Assembly (NCBI GenBank): GCA_910588245.1 | Contig: CAJUQP010000030.1 | Span: forward strand, 1-42,553 | Source: an uncultured Muribaculaceae bacterium | GTDB taxonomy: Bacteria; Bacteroidota; Bacteroidia; Bacteroidales; Muribaculaceae | Reading direction: 5' to 3' | Length of the DNA: 42,553 bases | Shown here: positions 7,749-15,552 of the stretch, piece after piece | How positions within the stretch are numbered: the stretch's first letter is position 1 | Layout: each line of letters starts with the position of its first letter | Program-made: the position numbers and the translations under genes | The notes under the pieces: generated by a model | Database searches by the model: none | Told to the model about the DNA's origin: nothing | What the model saw: only the letters and a program-made list of their open reading frames with translations

Positions 7749-8969
7749 TCAGAGTCTCACACCGAATCCGAGCATAAGGTTCTGCGGGTCCTTGAAGTCT
7801 CCGAGTCGGTAGCCTACGTTTAGATATAGCCAGTCGGTGAGAAATGTCTTCAATGTCAGCGACTGGTAGAAACGTTTGTCTCCATCTGGTTTCAGCATGT
7901 CGAAGCCGATGCCGGCATCAATGGTGAAGATCGGCGCAGTTAGCTGTGCATGCGCGGAAAGACCGACACTAAGTTGCTTCCCAAATGGAGGTCGGTAGAA
8001 TTTCGTATTGTCGCCATAAGTGTCTTCGGCCCTATAGCGTGCGAGTCCGGCACTTTCGTCATACATCATGTCGAGCGACGCACCTGCGGCGAACCAACGC
8101 TGAAATTTTCTAAAAGCCGCCAGCTGCACACCGGCCACTCCAAATTTCCCGGAGCATAGGAAAGGAGCGCCGTCGAGGTCCATGCCCCTCTTTCTCCATC
8201 CTCCGAAAAGCGTTATGTCATACATCATTCTCTTTCTGTCGGCCAACTCCGATATGGCGGTATCTGGTGTCGGAGTTTCTGTCGGCCCGGTAAGGCGGTA
8301 TTCTATTCCGACGGCGAGCCCGAGAGTATTGACACCTCCGTTGGGATATGATGTGTTGCCGTTGGAGAAATGCGTGGCTTCGATTCCGGCAGAGAGTTTC
8401 ACTACAGTGCTGAGTGCGTAACGGAATTTAAGGCCGAGGGCCATATGGGCCGTGACGGGAGTGCTGACAGCCGTGTTGTCGGAATTGTCATAACCGAAAT
8501 CATATTCGCCGTAGTAATGTTTCCATCCGAATGCCGCGCCGAATTTCCATTCATAGTCGAGCGAGAGGCGCGGTGTGATGTTGACTATCGGTGCTCCCTG
8601 GAATGCATAGACCGACCATGGTGTGCCGAGCAGTGATTCTGAAAGGAAACTTCTCGCATCTATTCCGATGCCCTGGTAGAGCCCCCGGTATGCCATTCCC
8701 TCCGCGGAATAGGGATTGAGTGAGAATGCTCCCCTGATTCCTCCGGAGAAGGAAGTGTCAATCTTTTTTTCAAGGGAATTCATACCTTTAAGGTAGGCGT
8801 TTGTGCCGGGCACATATCCTCCGCTCAACTCTGCACCGACCTTCCATGTGAGGTTTTTCCATGGTGACACAGGTATTGAGTCGGCATATGCGGCGAGACT
8901 TATGGCCGCTGCCGCGCATATTGTCGCGAGCCTATTTATCTGAGGGAAGATCTTCGATAATGACTTCAT
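7749..8969 (-). CDS. PagL-like (acyloxyacyl hydrolase family) outer-membrane barrel protein
   Basis: A secreted protein of 406 residues from the ATG at 8969. The frame is open to 8993. A signal peptide ends near AAYADS, followed by alternating beta-strand sequence. The segment around codons 8390-8330 reads HFSNGNTSYPNGG, like the His-x-Ser motif of PagL lipid A deacylases. The Glu of the PagL triad is not evident at the usual spacing. A second barrel-like half follows the linker, so the protein is about twice the size of PagL. It ends in LGFGVRL, as barrel proteins often do. The gene overlaps the end of the upstream lipoprotein gene by 38 bases, so the two are coupled. Activity on lipid A is inference. 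Confidence 0.7.
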   Translation of the reverse strand: MKSLSKIFPQINRLATICAAAAISLAAYADSIPVSPWKNLTWKVGAELSGGYVPGTNAYLKGMNSLEKKIDTSFSGGIRGAFSLNPYSAEGMAYRGLYQGIGIDARSFLSESLLGTPWSVYAFQGAPIVNITPRLSLDYEWKFGAAFGWKHYYGEYDFGYDNSDNTAVSTPVTAHMALGLKFRYALSTVVKLSAGIEATHFSNGNTSYPNGGVNTLGLAVGIEYRLTGPTETPTPDTAISELADRKRMMYDITLFGGWRKRGMDLDGAPFLCSGKFGVAGVQLAAFRKFQRWFAAGASLDMMYDESAGLARYRAEDTYGDNTKFYRPPFGKQLSVGLSAHAQLTAPIFTIDAGIGFDMLKPDGDKRFYQSLTLKTFLTDWLYLNVGYRLGDFKDPQNLMLGFGVRL

Positions 8970-9912
8970 AGGTGTAGGGTTGTTGGAATTCACACTGACC
9001 GGTGGTGATCATTGTACGTTCCGATATCGGATTTCTGTAGGTGGCGGAGAAGGGTAGTATACCGCTGACATATCTGACTCGTACCTCGGCTTTGCTATAA
9101 GGTGGAACATCGAATATTAGCACGGTGTTGCGCCTGCTCTCATCCATTGGGTGACCGCAATACTCCCCGATGATCGAGAATGTGCCGTGAGGCATATCCA
9201 CGGCTGTCACCTTCCCATCGTTATAGTATGGCACCTCCCCGAAATAATCGAGATTCTTCGCCCAGTTGTCGTCGGTGGCGAGATTAATATATCCGCTTGC
9301 ATGCTCGTAGGGCTTGACCTCGAAAGTGCATTTTGCGGGCCCGTTGTTTTTGAAGACTTCCGAGATGCTGTAAGTGCCCTCATCTTTCACTGTCGCCTGG
9401 GAGAGGTCGAGTGAGGAGCTGACGAATTCCTTCTGCCGTCCTGGAGCTAAAGTGACATAGACATACTCTTTCAGACTTCCGTATTCGAAAACGACAGGTA
9501 TTTCAGTATACTCGAGCACTGAATGCTCCACACTTGATATCAGTAGACGTTTCCCTTCAAACATGAGCGAGAGGGTGATGTCGGGAGATATATAGACGAT
9601 CCCTCCGATCTCTGTGACAGGGCTTCCGTTGTCAATTCTGTCTCCGTTTCTGTCATATGTGGCAATGGTGAATTCGTCGATGTTGTTTACCTCTATGCCT
9701 ACCCGCGTCAGATTTTTCGGCTGGTATTTAACAGAACAGAAGCCTCCGTCGCCTTCAATCTTCAGCTCTCGTTCGTCGAAGAATGTCTCTTTGATAAATA
9801 TGTCGTCGTTGCACGACGACAGGAGTGCCGACGCCGCAATGAAGAGCGATACCATATGGGTGGAGGGTGCCGATTTCAGTATGGGATGACTTGGGAAAGA
9901 AAATCTTCTCAT
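8932..9912 (-). CDS. Hypothetical lipoprotein
   Basis: I do not recognise the family. The 326-residue protein has a signal peptide ending in LLSSC at residues 30-34, followed by NDD, an acidic export signal typical for surface lipoproteins of Bacteroidetes. The remainder is rich in beta-type sequence, with segments such as YVTLAPGRQKEF near the middle and VPPYSKAEVRVRYVSG near the end. It may be a set of Ig-like or jelly-roll domains. The stop codon lies inside the start of the following PagL-like gene, so both products are likely made together. An alternative start is the Met at residue 20. Confidence 0.72.
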   Translation of the reverse strand: MRRFSFPSHPILKSAPSTHMVSLFIAASALLSSCNDDIFIKETFFDERELKIEGDGGFCSVKYQPKNLTRVGIEVNNIDEFTIATYDRNGDRIDNGSPVTEIGGIVYISPDITLSLMFEGKRLLISSVEHSVLEYTEIPVVFEYGSLKEYVYVTLAPGRQKEFVSSSLDLSQATVKDEGTYSISEVFKNNGPAKCTFEVKPYEHASGYINLATDDNWAKNLDYFGEVPYYNDGKVTAVDMPHGTFSIIGEYCGHPMDESRRNTVLIFDVPPYSKAEVRVRYVSGILPFSATYRNPISERTMITTGQCEFQQPYTYEVIIEDLPSDK

Positions 9913-9998
9913 GGAATGGAGATTGATAAGTCGAATAAAGATTGATGATCCTCAGCCGGCAATCGTTAGGATATGACGGCTAAAGGGATACATCGGCG

Positions 9999-10006
9999 CA
10001 AAGTTA
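9999..10006 (-). promoter_or_regulatory. Probable -7 element for the lipoprotein/PagL-like operon
   Basis: On the minus strand this reads TAACTTTG, a full match to TAnnTTTG. The predicted start is near 9992, about 80 bases before the lipoprotein start codon. The -33 position is poor (TTCGG), so activator help or a weak promoter is possible. Confidence 0.45.
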
Positions 10007-10045
10007 AGCAAAATTTTCTGAACTTCCGAATAAAACGTCAATATA

Positions 10046-10378
10046 AGAAGTTTGTTTAAAAATGAACGTTAAATTATGGGCGGCAATTTTTTAGTTAAAA
10101 TCCGATTAAGGCAAAGGAGCATAGCGGGCTATGTGACTGCGCCGCGATTGGATTTTAACAAAAAAGTGCCGGACTTAAGGTAACTTTCATTTCCGGTCAG
10201 CTTCATATGTTAATATGTTTAACATTACACTGGTTTAAAGATAGTTCCGGACTCGCATTCCCGGGCATATTTTTCCTTTTGGTTCAGTCACATAGCCCGC
10301 TATGCTCCTTCACCTGCAAGAAAAAATCTGCTCCGAGACTGCGACCCATAATTTAACGTTGCTTTTTAAACAACTTCT
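10046..10378. repeat. Nested inverted-repeat element, MITE-like
   Basis: The outer arms 10046-10080 and 10345-10378 are inverted copies of each other, 34-35 bases with one indel and about two mismatches. The inner arms 10114-10139 and 10285-10310 are perfect 26-base inverted copies. Each inner arm contains the dyad CATAGCGGGCTATG. A further inverted pair, GTTAAAATCC (10094-10103) with GGATTTTAAC (10149-10158), encloses the left inner arm. The centre (about 10166-10260) has no gene. TAAG occurs next to both ends (10044-10047 and 10378-10381), a possible target duplication. It lies between the lipoprotein promoter and the terminator of the MFS gene. Confidence 0.75.
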
Positions 10379-10385
10379 AAGAAGT

Positions 10386-10420
10386 CCTTAAAAAAATTCA
10401 GCCGCCCGCGGGCGGCTGAA
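10386..10420 (-). terminator. Intrinsic terminator of the MFS transporter gene
   Basis: A perfect 24-base palindrome (10397-10420), GC-rich, is followed on the minus strand by seven T residues (A-run at 10390-10396). It lies about 75 bases downstream of the MFS stop codon. Confidence 0.85.
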
Positions 10421-10494
10421 CAATGTTAAGGCTGAATTCAAAAATCATATTTCACGATACATGACTGATCATGCATTGTGAATCGAGGAGAAGG

Positions 10495-12315
10495 TCAGAT
10501 GTTGTCGCTGACAGCGGGAGTCTCCTGGGGAGATGCCCCTGCTTTTCCTTCCTTGATGAAGAAGACACAGAAAGCACCAACGATGATTGATATGCCGGCA
10601 ACGGTCATCATCAGATATTCGGGTGCTACCTGGCCAGGTGTGCTCAGGAGAGTAAGTATCCACCCTCCGGCGAGGGCGGCGATGATCTGGGGCACGCATA
10701 TGGTGCAGTTGAAGAGTCCGAGATATGCTCCGATGTTGCCTCCGTGGAGAGAGTTCGTAAGAATCGTGAAAGGCCATGCGAGCATGGCGGCCCAGCCGCA
10801 TCCGATCAGCAGGAATGCAACGAAGAGCAGCCACTGATTGGTGATGAACGACATCATGATGAATCCTATTCCGGCAAGCACAAGGCTGAGTGAATAAGAG
10901 AACTTGCGGCTGCGGAATTTGGGAAGCAGCACTGCCCATACAACAGATCCCAGCGCCTGGATGGCATACAGGAGTCCTACCCAGTTCCCGGCATCATTAT
11001 ATTGCGGGGTGGCGGCGTTGAGCACAGTATTGGTGATGTAGCTGCATCGGGCGGCATCGTCTACCTTATGGCTTGTGGCTTCCTCAACGGTGAGCTTGCC
11101 ATTGTCGCCTTTCACCACGATAGCAGCCTCTGTGAGAGTGACGGAACCCTGGAGACGGGAAAGGTAATCCTTGATCACGACATCAGAATAGTCTGCCACC
11201 TGCTTACCGTCGACAGAAAGGGAGGAAATTCCTGAGAGGGGAGTGTCGAAACGGGCCTTGGCTACTCCGTCGGGATTGTTGAGTATCTGATGGTCGGCCA
11301 CTATGGTATCGTTGCCGTTGACCACCACAAGTGATGCCGGATAGAACACACCTCCGGCCTCGACCCCCTGGGCGAGGGCTTTGCCATGGCTGAGGATGAG
11401 CACGGAGTCACCGAGGAGTATGTTTTTCGATTCAAAAGTATTCTCCCCATCGGTTATCCCGACAACACTCTCCATCGAAGGGGTGTCGAAGGCCTTGTAG
11501 GCAACGGTGTTTGTGGCATAGGTCCAGAGGAAAAGGAAGGCGAACCAGCAGAAGAACTGCACCACGCCTACTGTCCAGAAAGTTGATGGGGCGTTTCTAA
11601 GAAGGGATATCACACCGGGAGATTTCTCCTTTCCCGCATCCCCTCCGCCGTTGTATTCATTGTAGACATGCGGAGGCCATTCCTTGATTTTCACAAGCGA
11701 ATAGACCACACAAATCAGTAGGATGGCGGCTCCTATATAGAAAGACCATATCACTGTGGAGGGCACAACGCCGTGAGGGGCGGTGTTTTGCAGGCCGATC
11801 CATCCGAGGAGGATCGGGAAGATGTATCCCACGATAGATCCCGCGTTGCAGAGGAAGCTCTGGATGGAGTATGCGAGTCCTTTCTGTTTCTCATTGACCA
11901 TATCGCCGACAAGCATCTTGAATGGCTGCATGGCCATATTGATCGACGTGTCGAGAAGCATCAAGGCCACAAGTCCGAAGAGGATCGCGCTCGCCACGGT
12001 GAAGTGGAAGCTTCCTGCGTTCGGGAGGAGACACATCACCACAACCGCGATTGTGGCTCCGAGAATAAGATAGGGGAGGCGGCGCCCGAAACGGTTCCAT
12101 GTGCGGTCGCTCATCATTCCGACAATAGGCTGGACAAGAAGCCCCATCAGAGGTGGCAGTATCCAGAAATAACTCAGTTCATGCGGATCAGCGCCGATGG
12201 TGGTGAAGATTCGCGACACGTTGGCGCTCTGGAGCGCGTAGGCTATCTGTACGCCGAAGAATCCAAAGCTAAGATTCCACAGTTTCCAGAAACCTAAGTC
12301 CGGTTTGGTTTTCAT
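10495..12315 (-). CDS. SLC45-type MFS sugar transporter with a large periplasmic insertion
   Basis: A 606-residue member of the major facilitator superfamily, similar to SLC45/sucrose or maltose:H+ symporters. The N-terminal half carries NLSFGFFGVQIAYALQ (about 14-29) and DRTWNRFGRRLPY (70-82), the SLC45 counterpart of the RWGRR loop. Six membrane segments run to about residue 208, and TM7 spans about 247-270. About 165 hydrophilic residues (275-440) then precede TM8, where ordinary relatives have a short loop. By topology this insertion faces the periplasm. It contains beta-rich pieces such as SGISSLSVDGKQVADYSD. The substrate is unknown, but a glycoside is likely. nfo lies 78 bases upstream on the same strand. 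Confidence 0.85.
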   Translation of the reverse strand: MKTKPDLGFWKLWNLSFGFFGVQIAYALQSANVSRIFTTIGADPHELSYFWILPPLMGLLVQPIVGMMSDRTWNRFGRRLPYLILGATIAVVVMCLLPNAGSFHFTVASAILFGLVALMLLDTSINMAMQPFKMLVGDMVNEKQKGLAYSIQSFLCNAGSIVGYIFPILLGWIGLQNTAPHGVVPSTVIWSFYIGAAILLICVVYSLVKIKEWPPHVYNEYNGGGDAGKEKSPGVISLLRNAPSTFWTVGVVQFFCWFAFLFLWTYATNTVAYKAFDTPSMESVVGITDGENTFESKNILLGDSVLILSHGKALAQGVEAGGVFYPASLVVVNGNDTIVADHQILNNPDGVAKARFDTPLSGISSLSVDGKQVADYSDVVIKDYLSRLQGSVTLTEAAIVVKGDNGKLTVEEATSHKVDDAARCSYITNTVLNAATPQYNDAGNWVGLLYAIQALGSVVWAVLLPKFRSRKFSYSLSLVLAGIGFIMMSFITNQWLLFVAFLLIGCGWAAMLAWPFTILTNSLHGGNIGAYLGLFNCTICVPQIIAALAGGWILTLLSTPGQVAPEYLMMTVAGISIIVGAFCVFFIKEGKAGASPQETPAVSDNI

Positions 12316-12393
12316 CTGTATATATGTGATATTTTATTCTATGATTGATAATTGTTGATATGGCCGTGGCGTGTCATGGCGCGCGCCTGCGGG

Positions 12394-13245
12394 TCAGTAT
12401 TCAGTCTTTATCTGCGAGTAAAGCCATGCGATTTCCTGAGCCCATATGGAGTCGTCGGGGGTCTCAAGAATCATAGGGATACCGTCAAGTCTCGGATCAT
12501 TGACAAGCCGTGTGAAGAAATCGTTGCCGAGAGTGCCAAGTCCGATGCTCTCATGCCTGTCTATTCTCGAACCAAGTGGTTTCTTGTCGTCGTTGAGGTG
12601 CATGCCGCGGAGATATCCCATACCGATAACCCTGTCGAAATCTTCCCATGTTTTTTCATAGCCTTCAGGATCGGCAAGATCGAATCCGGCAGAATAAGCG
12701 TGGCATGTGTCGATGCATACGCCGATGCGAGTCTTGTCTTCAATACGGTCGATTATGTGCGCGAGCTGTTCAAACGAGTGCCCAATGTTCGATCCCTGGC
12801 CTGCCACATTCTCAAGCACCGCCGTCACCCCTTCGGTCTTATCGAGGATAATGTTGACCGACTCGGCTATCCTGTCGAGGCATTCATCTTCTGTCATGGC
12901 GTTGAGGTGGCTGCCGGGATGGAAGTTCAGCATTGTCAGGCCGAGTGCCATACACCGTTTCATTTCGTCAAGAAACGATTTCCTCGATTTTTCGAGTTTT
13001 TCAGGATCGGGCGATCCGAGATTTATAAGAAAATTGTCATGAGGCAGGATGATGTCGGGGGTGAAGCCATAGAGCGCGCAGTTTTCCTTGAATCTCGCGG
13101 CTTCATCGTCGGAAATCGCTTTCGAGACCCATCGGGAACTGCTCCCGGTGAAAAGGGCGAAAGCCTTGGCTCCGATTCTGTGGGCTTCGAGCGGCGCGTT
13201 GGAGACCCCTCCCGCGACACTGACATGTGCACCAATATATTTCAT
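12394..13245 (-). CDS. nfo: Endonuclease IV (AP endonuclease)
   Basis: A zinc-dependent AP endonuclease of base excision repair, 283 residues, normal length. It cuts DNA 5' to abasic sites. Family motifs are HVSVAGGVSNAP (about 7-18), FHPGSHL (about 107-113), ENVAGQGSNIG, GVCIDTCHAYSAG, HLNDDKKPLGSRIDRHE (zinc and active-site histidines) and the final ETPDD. The divergent neighbour on the plus strand encodes an RNA methyltransferase. A full consensus promoter lies upstream (13326-13356). A small hairpin at the predicted 5' end of the mRNA may protect it. The MFS gene follows on the same strand and may be co-transcribed. Confidence 0.97.
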   Translation of the reverse strand: MKYIGAHVSVAGGVSNAPLEAHRIGAKAFALFTGSSSRWVSKAISDDEAARFKENCALYGFTPDIILPHDNFLINLGSPDPEKLEKSRKSFLDEMKRCMALGLTMLNFHPGSHLNAMTEDECLDRIAESVNIILDKTEGVTAVLENVAGQGSNIGHSFEQLAHIIDRIEDKTRIGVCIDTCHAYSAGFDLADPEGYEKTWEDFDRVIGMGYLRGMHLNDDKKPLGSRIDRHESIGLGTLGNDFFTRLVNDPRLDGIPMILETPDDSIWAQEIAWLYSQIKTEY

Positions 13246-13302
13246 GTAAGATGGTAAATTTAGTATTGCAAAAATATAATTTCGGAATTATTTCCGGACC
13301 AA

Positions 13303-13316
13303 ACCGTTGAAACGGT
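13303..13316 (-). promoter_or_regulatory. 5'-end hairpin of the nfo transcript
   Basis: ACCGT and ACGGT pair with a four-base loop directly at the predicted transcription start of nfo (near 13319). Such a hairpin could stabilise the mRNA 5' end. Its role is inferred from position only. Confidence 0.3.
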
Positions 13317-13325
13317 AAACGTCTA

Positions 13326-13356
13326 CAAATTTAGGCAAAATTTTTCATTAGTCAAA
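13326..13356 (-). promoter_or_regulatory. Bacteroidetes-type promoter for nfo
   Basis: On the minus strand TTTG (13353-13356), 19 bases, then TAAATTTG (13326-13333): a full consensus match. A second, less well spaced -7 match (TATTTTTG, 13269-13276) lies closer to the gene. Confidence 0.65.
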
Positions 13357-13365
13357 AATAAAGAT

Positions 13366-13373
13366 TAACTTTG
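13366..13373 (+). promoter_or_regulatory. Probable -7 element for the RNA methyltransferase-radA operon
   Basis: TAACTTTG matches TAnnTTTG, with only a T-run at the -33 position (13341-13345). The predicted start is near 13380, leaving about 13 bases before the ATG at 13393. It is arranged back to back with the nfo promoter. Confidence 0.5.
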
Positions 13374-13392
13374 AGGCAGAAAAAGACATGAG

Positions 13393-14160
13393 ATGGATAT
13401 ATCCAAGACTAAAACATCACTTCTCGCCTCGCTGCAGTCAAAAAAAATGCGATTGCGCCACGGACTTTTCATCGTGGAGGGTGAGAAAAGTGTGAGAGAC
13501 ACACTCGGAGCCTTTGAGCTTGCCGACATTGTGGCCACCGGAAGATGGATAGAGACAGCGGACGGTTTCCCCGGCGTTTCTTCCGACAGGATACTGACAG
13601 CTTCTGATGGAGCCATTAGAAAGATATCCTCCCTTTCGACTCCTCCGGAGGTGCTTGCGGTCTACCGTCTACCGAAGGATGATGAGGATGGTGAGCCTGT
13701 TCTTGATAAGGATGGTCTTCATCTGCTTCTCGACGGCATTCAAGACCCCGGAAACCTCGGCACCATAATCCGCACAGCCGACTGGTTCGGATTCAACCGT
13801 GTTTATGCCTCGCGCGATACGGCCGATGTCTTCAATCCCAAGACCGTGCAGGCAACTATGGGCTCACTCCGTCATGTCAAGGTTGTATATACCGATCTTT
13901 CAGGACTTATAATGAGGAGCGGTGTGACTGATGTCTATGGCACAATGCTTGAGGGTCATGATATGTTTGAGGCAAAGCTCGGGCATACTGGAGTGATAGT
14001 GATGGGAAACGAAGGGAACGGATTGTCGGAGGAGATCAGGAGACTGGTCAGCCGGCCTCTGCTTATCCCCCCGTATGACTCCGGCAGTCATGCCGAATCG
14101 TTGAATGTGGCGGTTGCCACAGGGATTGTGTTAGCTGCTTTCAGAAATATAAAGGGTTGA
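13393..14160 (+). CDS. TrmH/SpoU family RNA 2'-O-methyltransferase
   Basis: A 255-residue SPOUT-class methyltransferase that probably modifies the 2'-OH of a ribose in rRNA or tRNA using S-adenosylmethionine. The N-terminal part (to about 100) is a substrate-binding domain with RHGLFIVEGEKSVRD. The catalytic domain shows the three SpoU motifs: GIQDPGNLGTIIRTADWFG (about 117-135), VMGNEGNGLSEEIRR (about 203-217) and SHAESLNVAVATGI (about 231-244). The exact target base is not readable from sequence. radA starts 4 bases after the stop codon, so the two are co-transcribed. Confidence 0.93.
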   Translation: MDISKTKTSLLASLQSKKMRLRHGLFIVEGEKSVRDTLGAFELADIVATGRWIETADGFPGVSSDRILTASDGAIRKISSLSTPPEVLAVYRLPKDDEDGEPVLDKDGLHLLLDGIQDPGNLGTIIRTADWFGFNRVYASRDTADVFNPKTVQATMGSLRHVKVVYTDLSGLIMRSGVTDVYGTMLEGHDMFEAKLGHTGVIVMGNEGNGLSEEIRRLVSRPLLIPPYDSGSHAESLNVAVATGIVLAAFRNIKG

Positions 14161-14164
14161 AACA

Positions 14165-15523
14165 ATGGCAAAGATCAAAAGTGTGTTTTTCTGCCAGTCG
14201 TGCGGATATGAATCGCCGAAATGGCTCGGCAAATGTCCAGGCTGCGGCGAATGGAACACATTCGCCGAGGAGAAGGTGACCGTGGCTAAGAAATCGTCGG
14301 CAAAGAGCAAGTCGAGAAGTCAGGCACCTGTGAGGCTTTCCGAGATTCAGCCTCTTGATGAGTCACGGATACATATGCCTTCGGAAGAGCTCAACAGGGT
14401 GCTCGGCGGCGGACTTGTGGCGGGGAGTCTGACTTTGATAGGTGGAGAGCCCGGCATAGGGAAATCGACGCTTCTGCTGCAGAATATCCTCTCTATACGC
14501 AACAAACGGATTCTATATGTGTCGGGAGAGGAGAGTGCCAGCCAGCTGAAACTGCGTGCCGACCGTCTCGGGAAGGTCTCTGACAACACGTTGATCCTGT
14601 GTGAGACTCATCTCGACAATATCTTCACGCAGATAGAGAATGTCGAACCGCAGCTGGTGATCATCGACTCCATACAGACCATAGCTTCTGACGATATCGA
14701 CTCTGCGGCGGGGAGCGTGAGTCAGGTAAGGGAATGCGCGGCTGCATTGCTGCGCTATGCAAAAGAGAGCAATGTGCCCGTAATACTTGTTGGCCATATC
14801 AACAAAGACGGCGCGATCGCGGGTCCGAAAGTGCTCGAGCATATTGTAGACACAGTGCTTCAGTTCGAAGGTGACAGACAGTATCTCTACAGACTGCTCC
14901 GGGCTATAAAGAACCGTTTCGGATCCACTAACGAGATCGGAATCTATGAGATGGTGCAAAAGGGATTGAAGGAGGTTAAGAATCCCTCGGAAATGCTTCT
15001 TTCGGAGAACCGTGAGGAGGAGATGAGCGGAATAGCGATAGGAGTAACCATAGAGGGTGTCAGACCTTTCATGGTTGAGGTTCAGGCTCTGGTGTCGAGT
15101 GCTGCTTACGGAACACCTCAACGCGCGGTGACCGGTTTTGACCAGCGGCGTCTTAACATGCTTCTTGCCGTGCTTGAGAAGAGGGCGAGGTTCAAGCTCG
15201 GACAGAAAGATGTGTTTCTCAACATGGCAGGTGGTCTTAAGGTAGCTGATCCTGCCATCGACATGGCGGTTGTGGCCTCCATTATGTCATCGAATTTCGA
15301 TGTGGCGGTGTCGAGAAAGACAGTGTTCATCGGGGAAGTGGGTCTTTCCGGAGAGATAAGGACAGTCACACGTATCGAACAGCGCGTCGCAGAGGCTGAG
15401 AAACTCGGATTTGAATGTGTTGTCATACCTAAAGGCAACCTCAAAGGGGTGAAAGACAAGTTCTCGATCCGTATCGTTGAAGTTGGTAAGGTAGAGGAAC
15501 TCCTTCGCTTCCTCTTTGAATAA
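14165..15523 (+). CDS. radA: DNA repair protein RadA
   Basis: A RecA-related ATPase that processes branched recombination intermediates, 452 residues, normal length. The N-terminal zinc finger is CQSCG...CPGCG (about residues 10-31). Walker A is GGEPGIGKST (about 92-101) and Walker B is QLVIIDSIQTI (about 158-168). The RadA-specific KNRFGSTNEIG lies at about 253-263. A C-terminal Lon-like domain runs from about 300 to the end. It is the second gene of an operon with the RNA methyltransferase, and a thioredoxin-domain gene follows after 29 bases. Confidence 0.97.
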   Translation: MAKIKSVFFCQSCGYESPKWLGKCPGCGEWNTFAEEKVTVAKKSSAKSKSRSQAPVRLSEIQPLDESRIHMPSEELNRVLGGGLVAGSLTLIGGEPGIGKSTLLLQNILSIRNKRILYVSGEESASQLKLRADRLGKVSDNTLILCETHLDNIFTQIENVEPQLVIIDSIQTIASDDIDSAAGSVSQVRECAAALLRYAKESNVPVILVGHINKDGAIAGPKVLEHIVDTVLQFEGDRQYLYRLLRAIKNRFGSTNEIGIYEMVQKGLKEVKNPSEMLLSENREEEMSGIAIGVTIEGVRPFMVEVQALVSSAAYGTPQRAVTGFDQRRLNMLLAVLEKRARFKLGQKDVFLNMAGGLKVADPAIDMAVVASIMSSNFDVAVSRKTVFIGEVGLSGEIRTVTRIEQRVAEAEKLGFECVVIPKGNLKGVKDKFSIRIVEVGKVEELLRFLFE

Positions 15524-15552
15524 TAGCCGTTTGAACTGACCTAATAAATTTT

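Noticed and set aside
12352..13257. Long plus-strand frame opposite nfo
   Set aside because: It lies entirely on the other strand of a clear endonuclease IV gene and has no family similarity.
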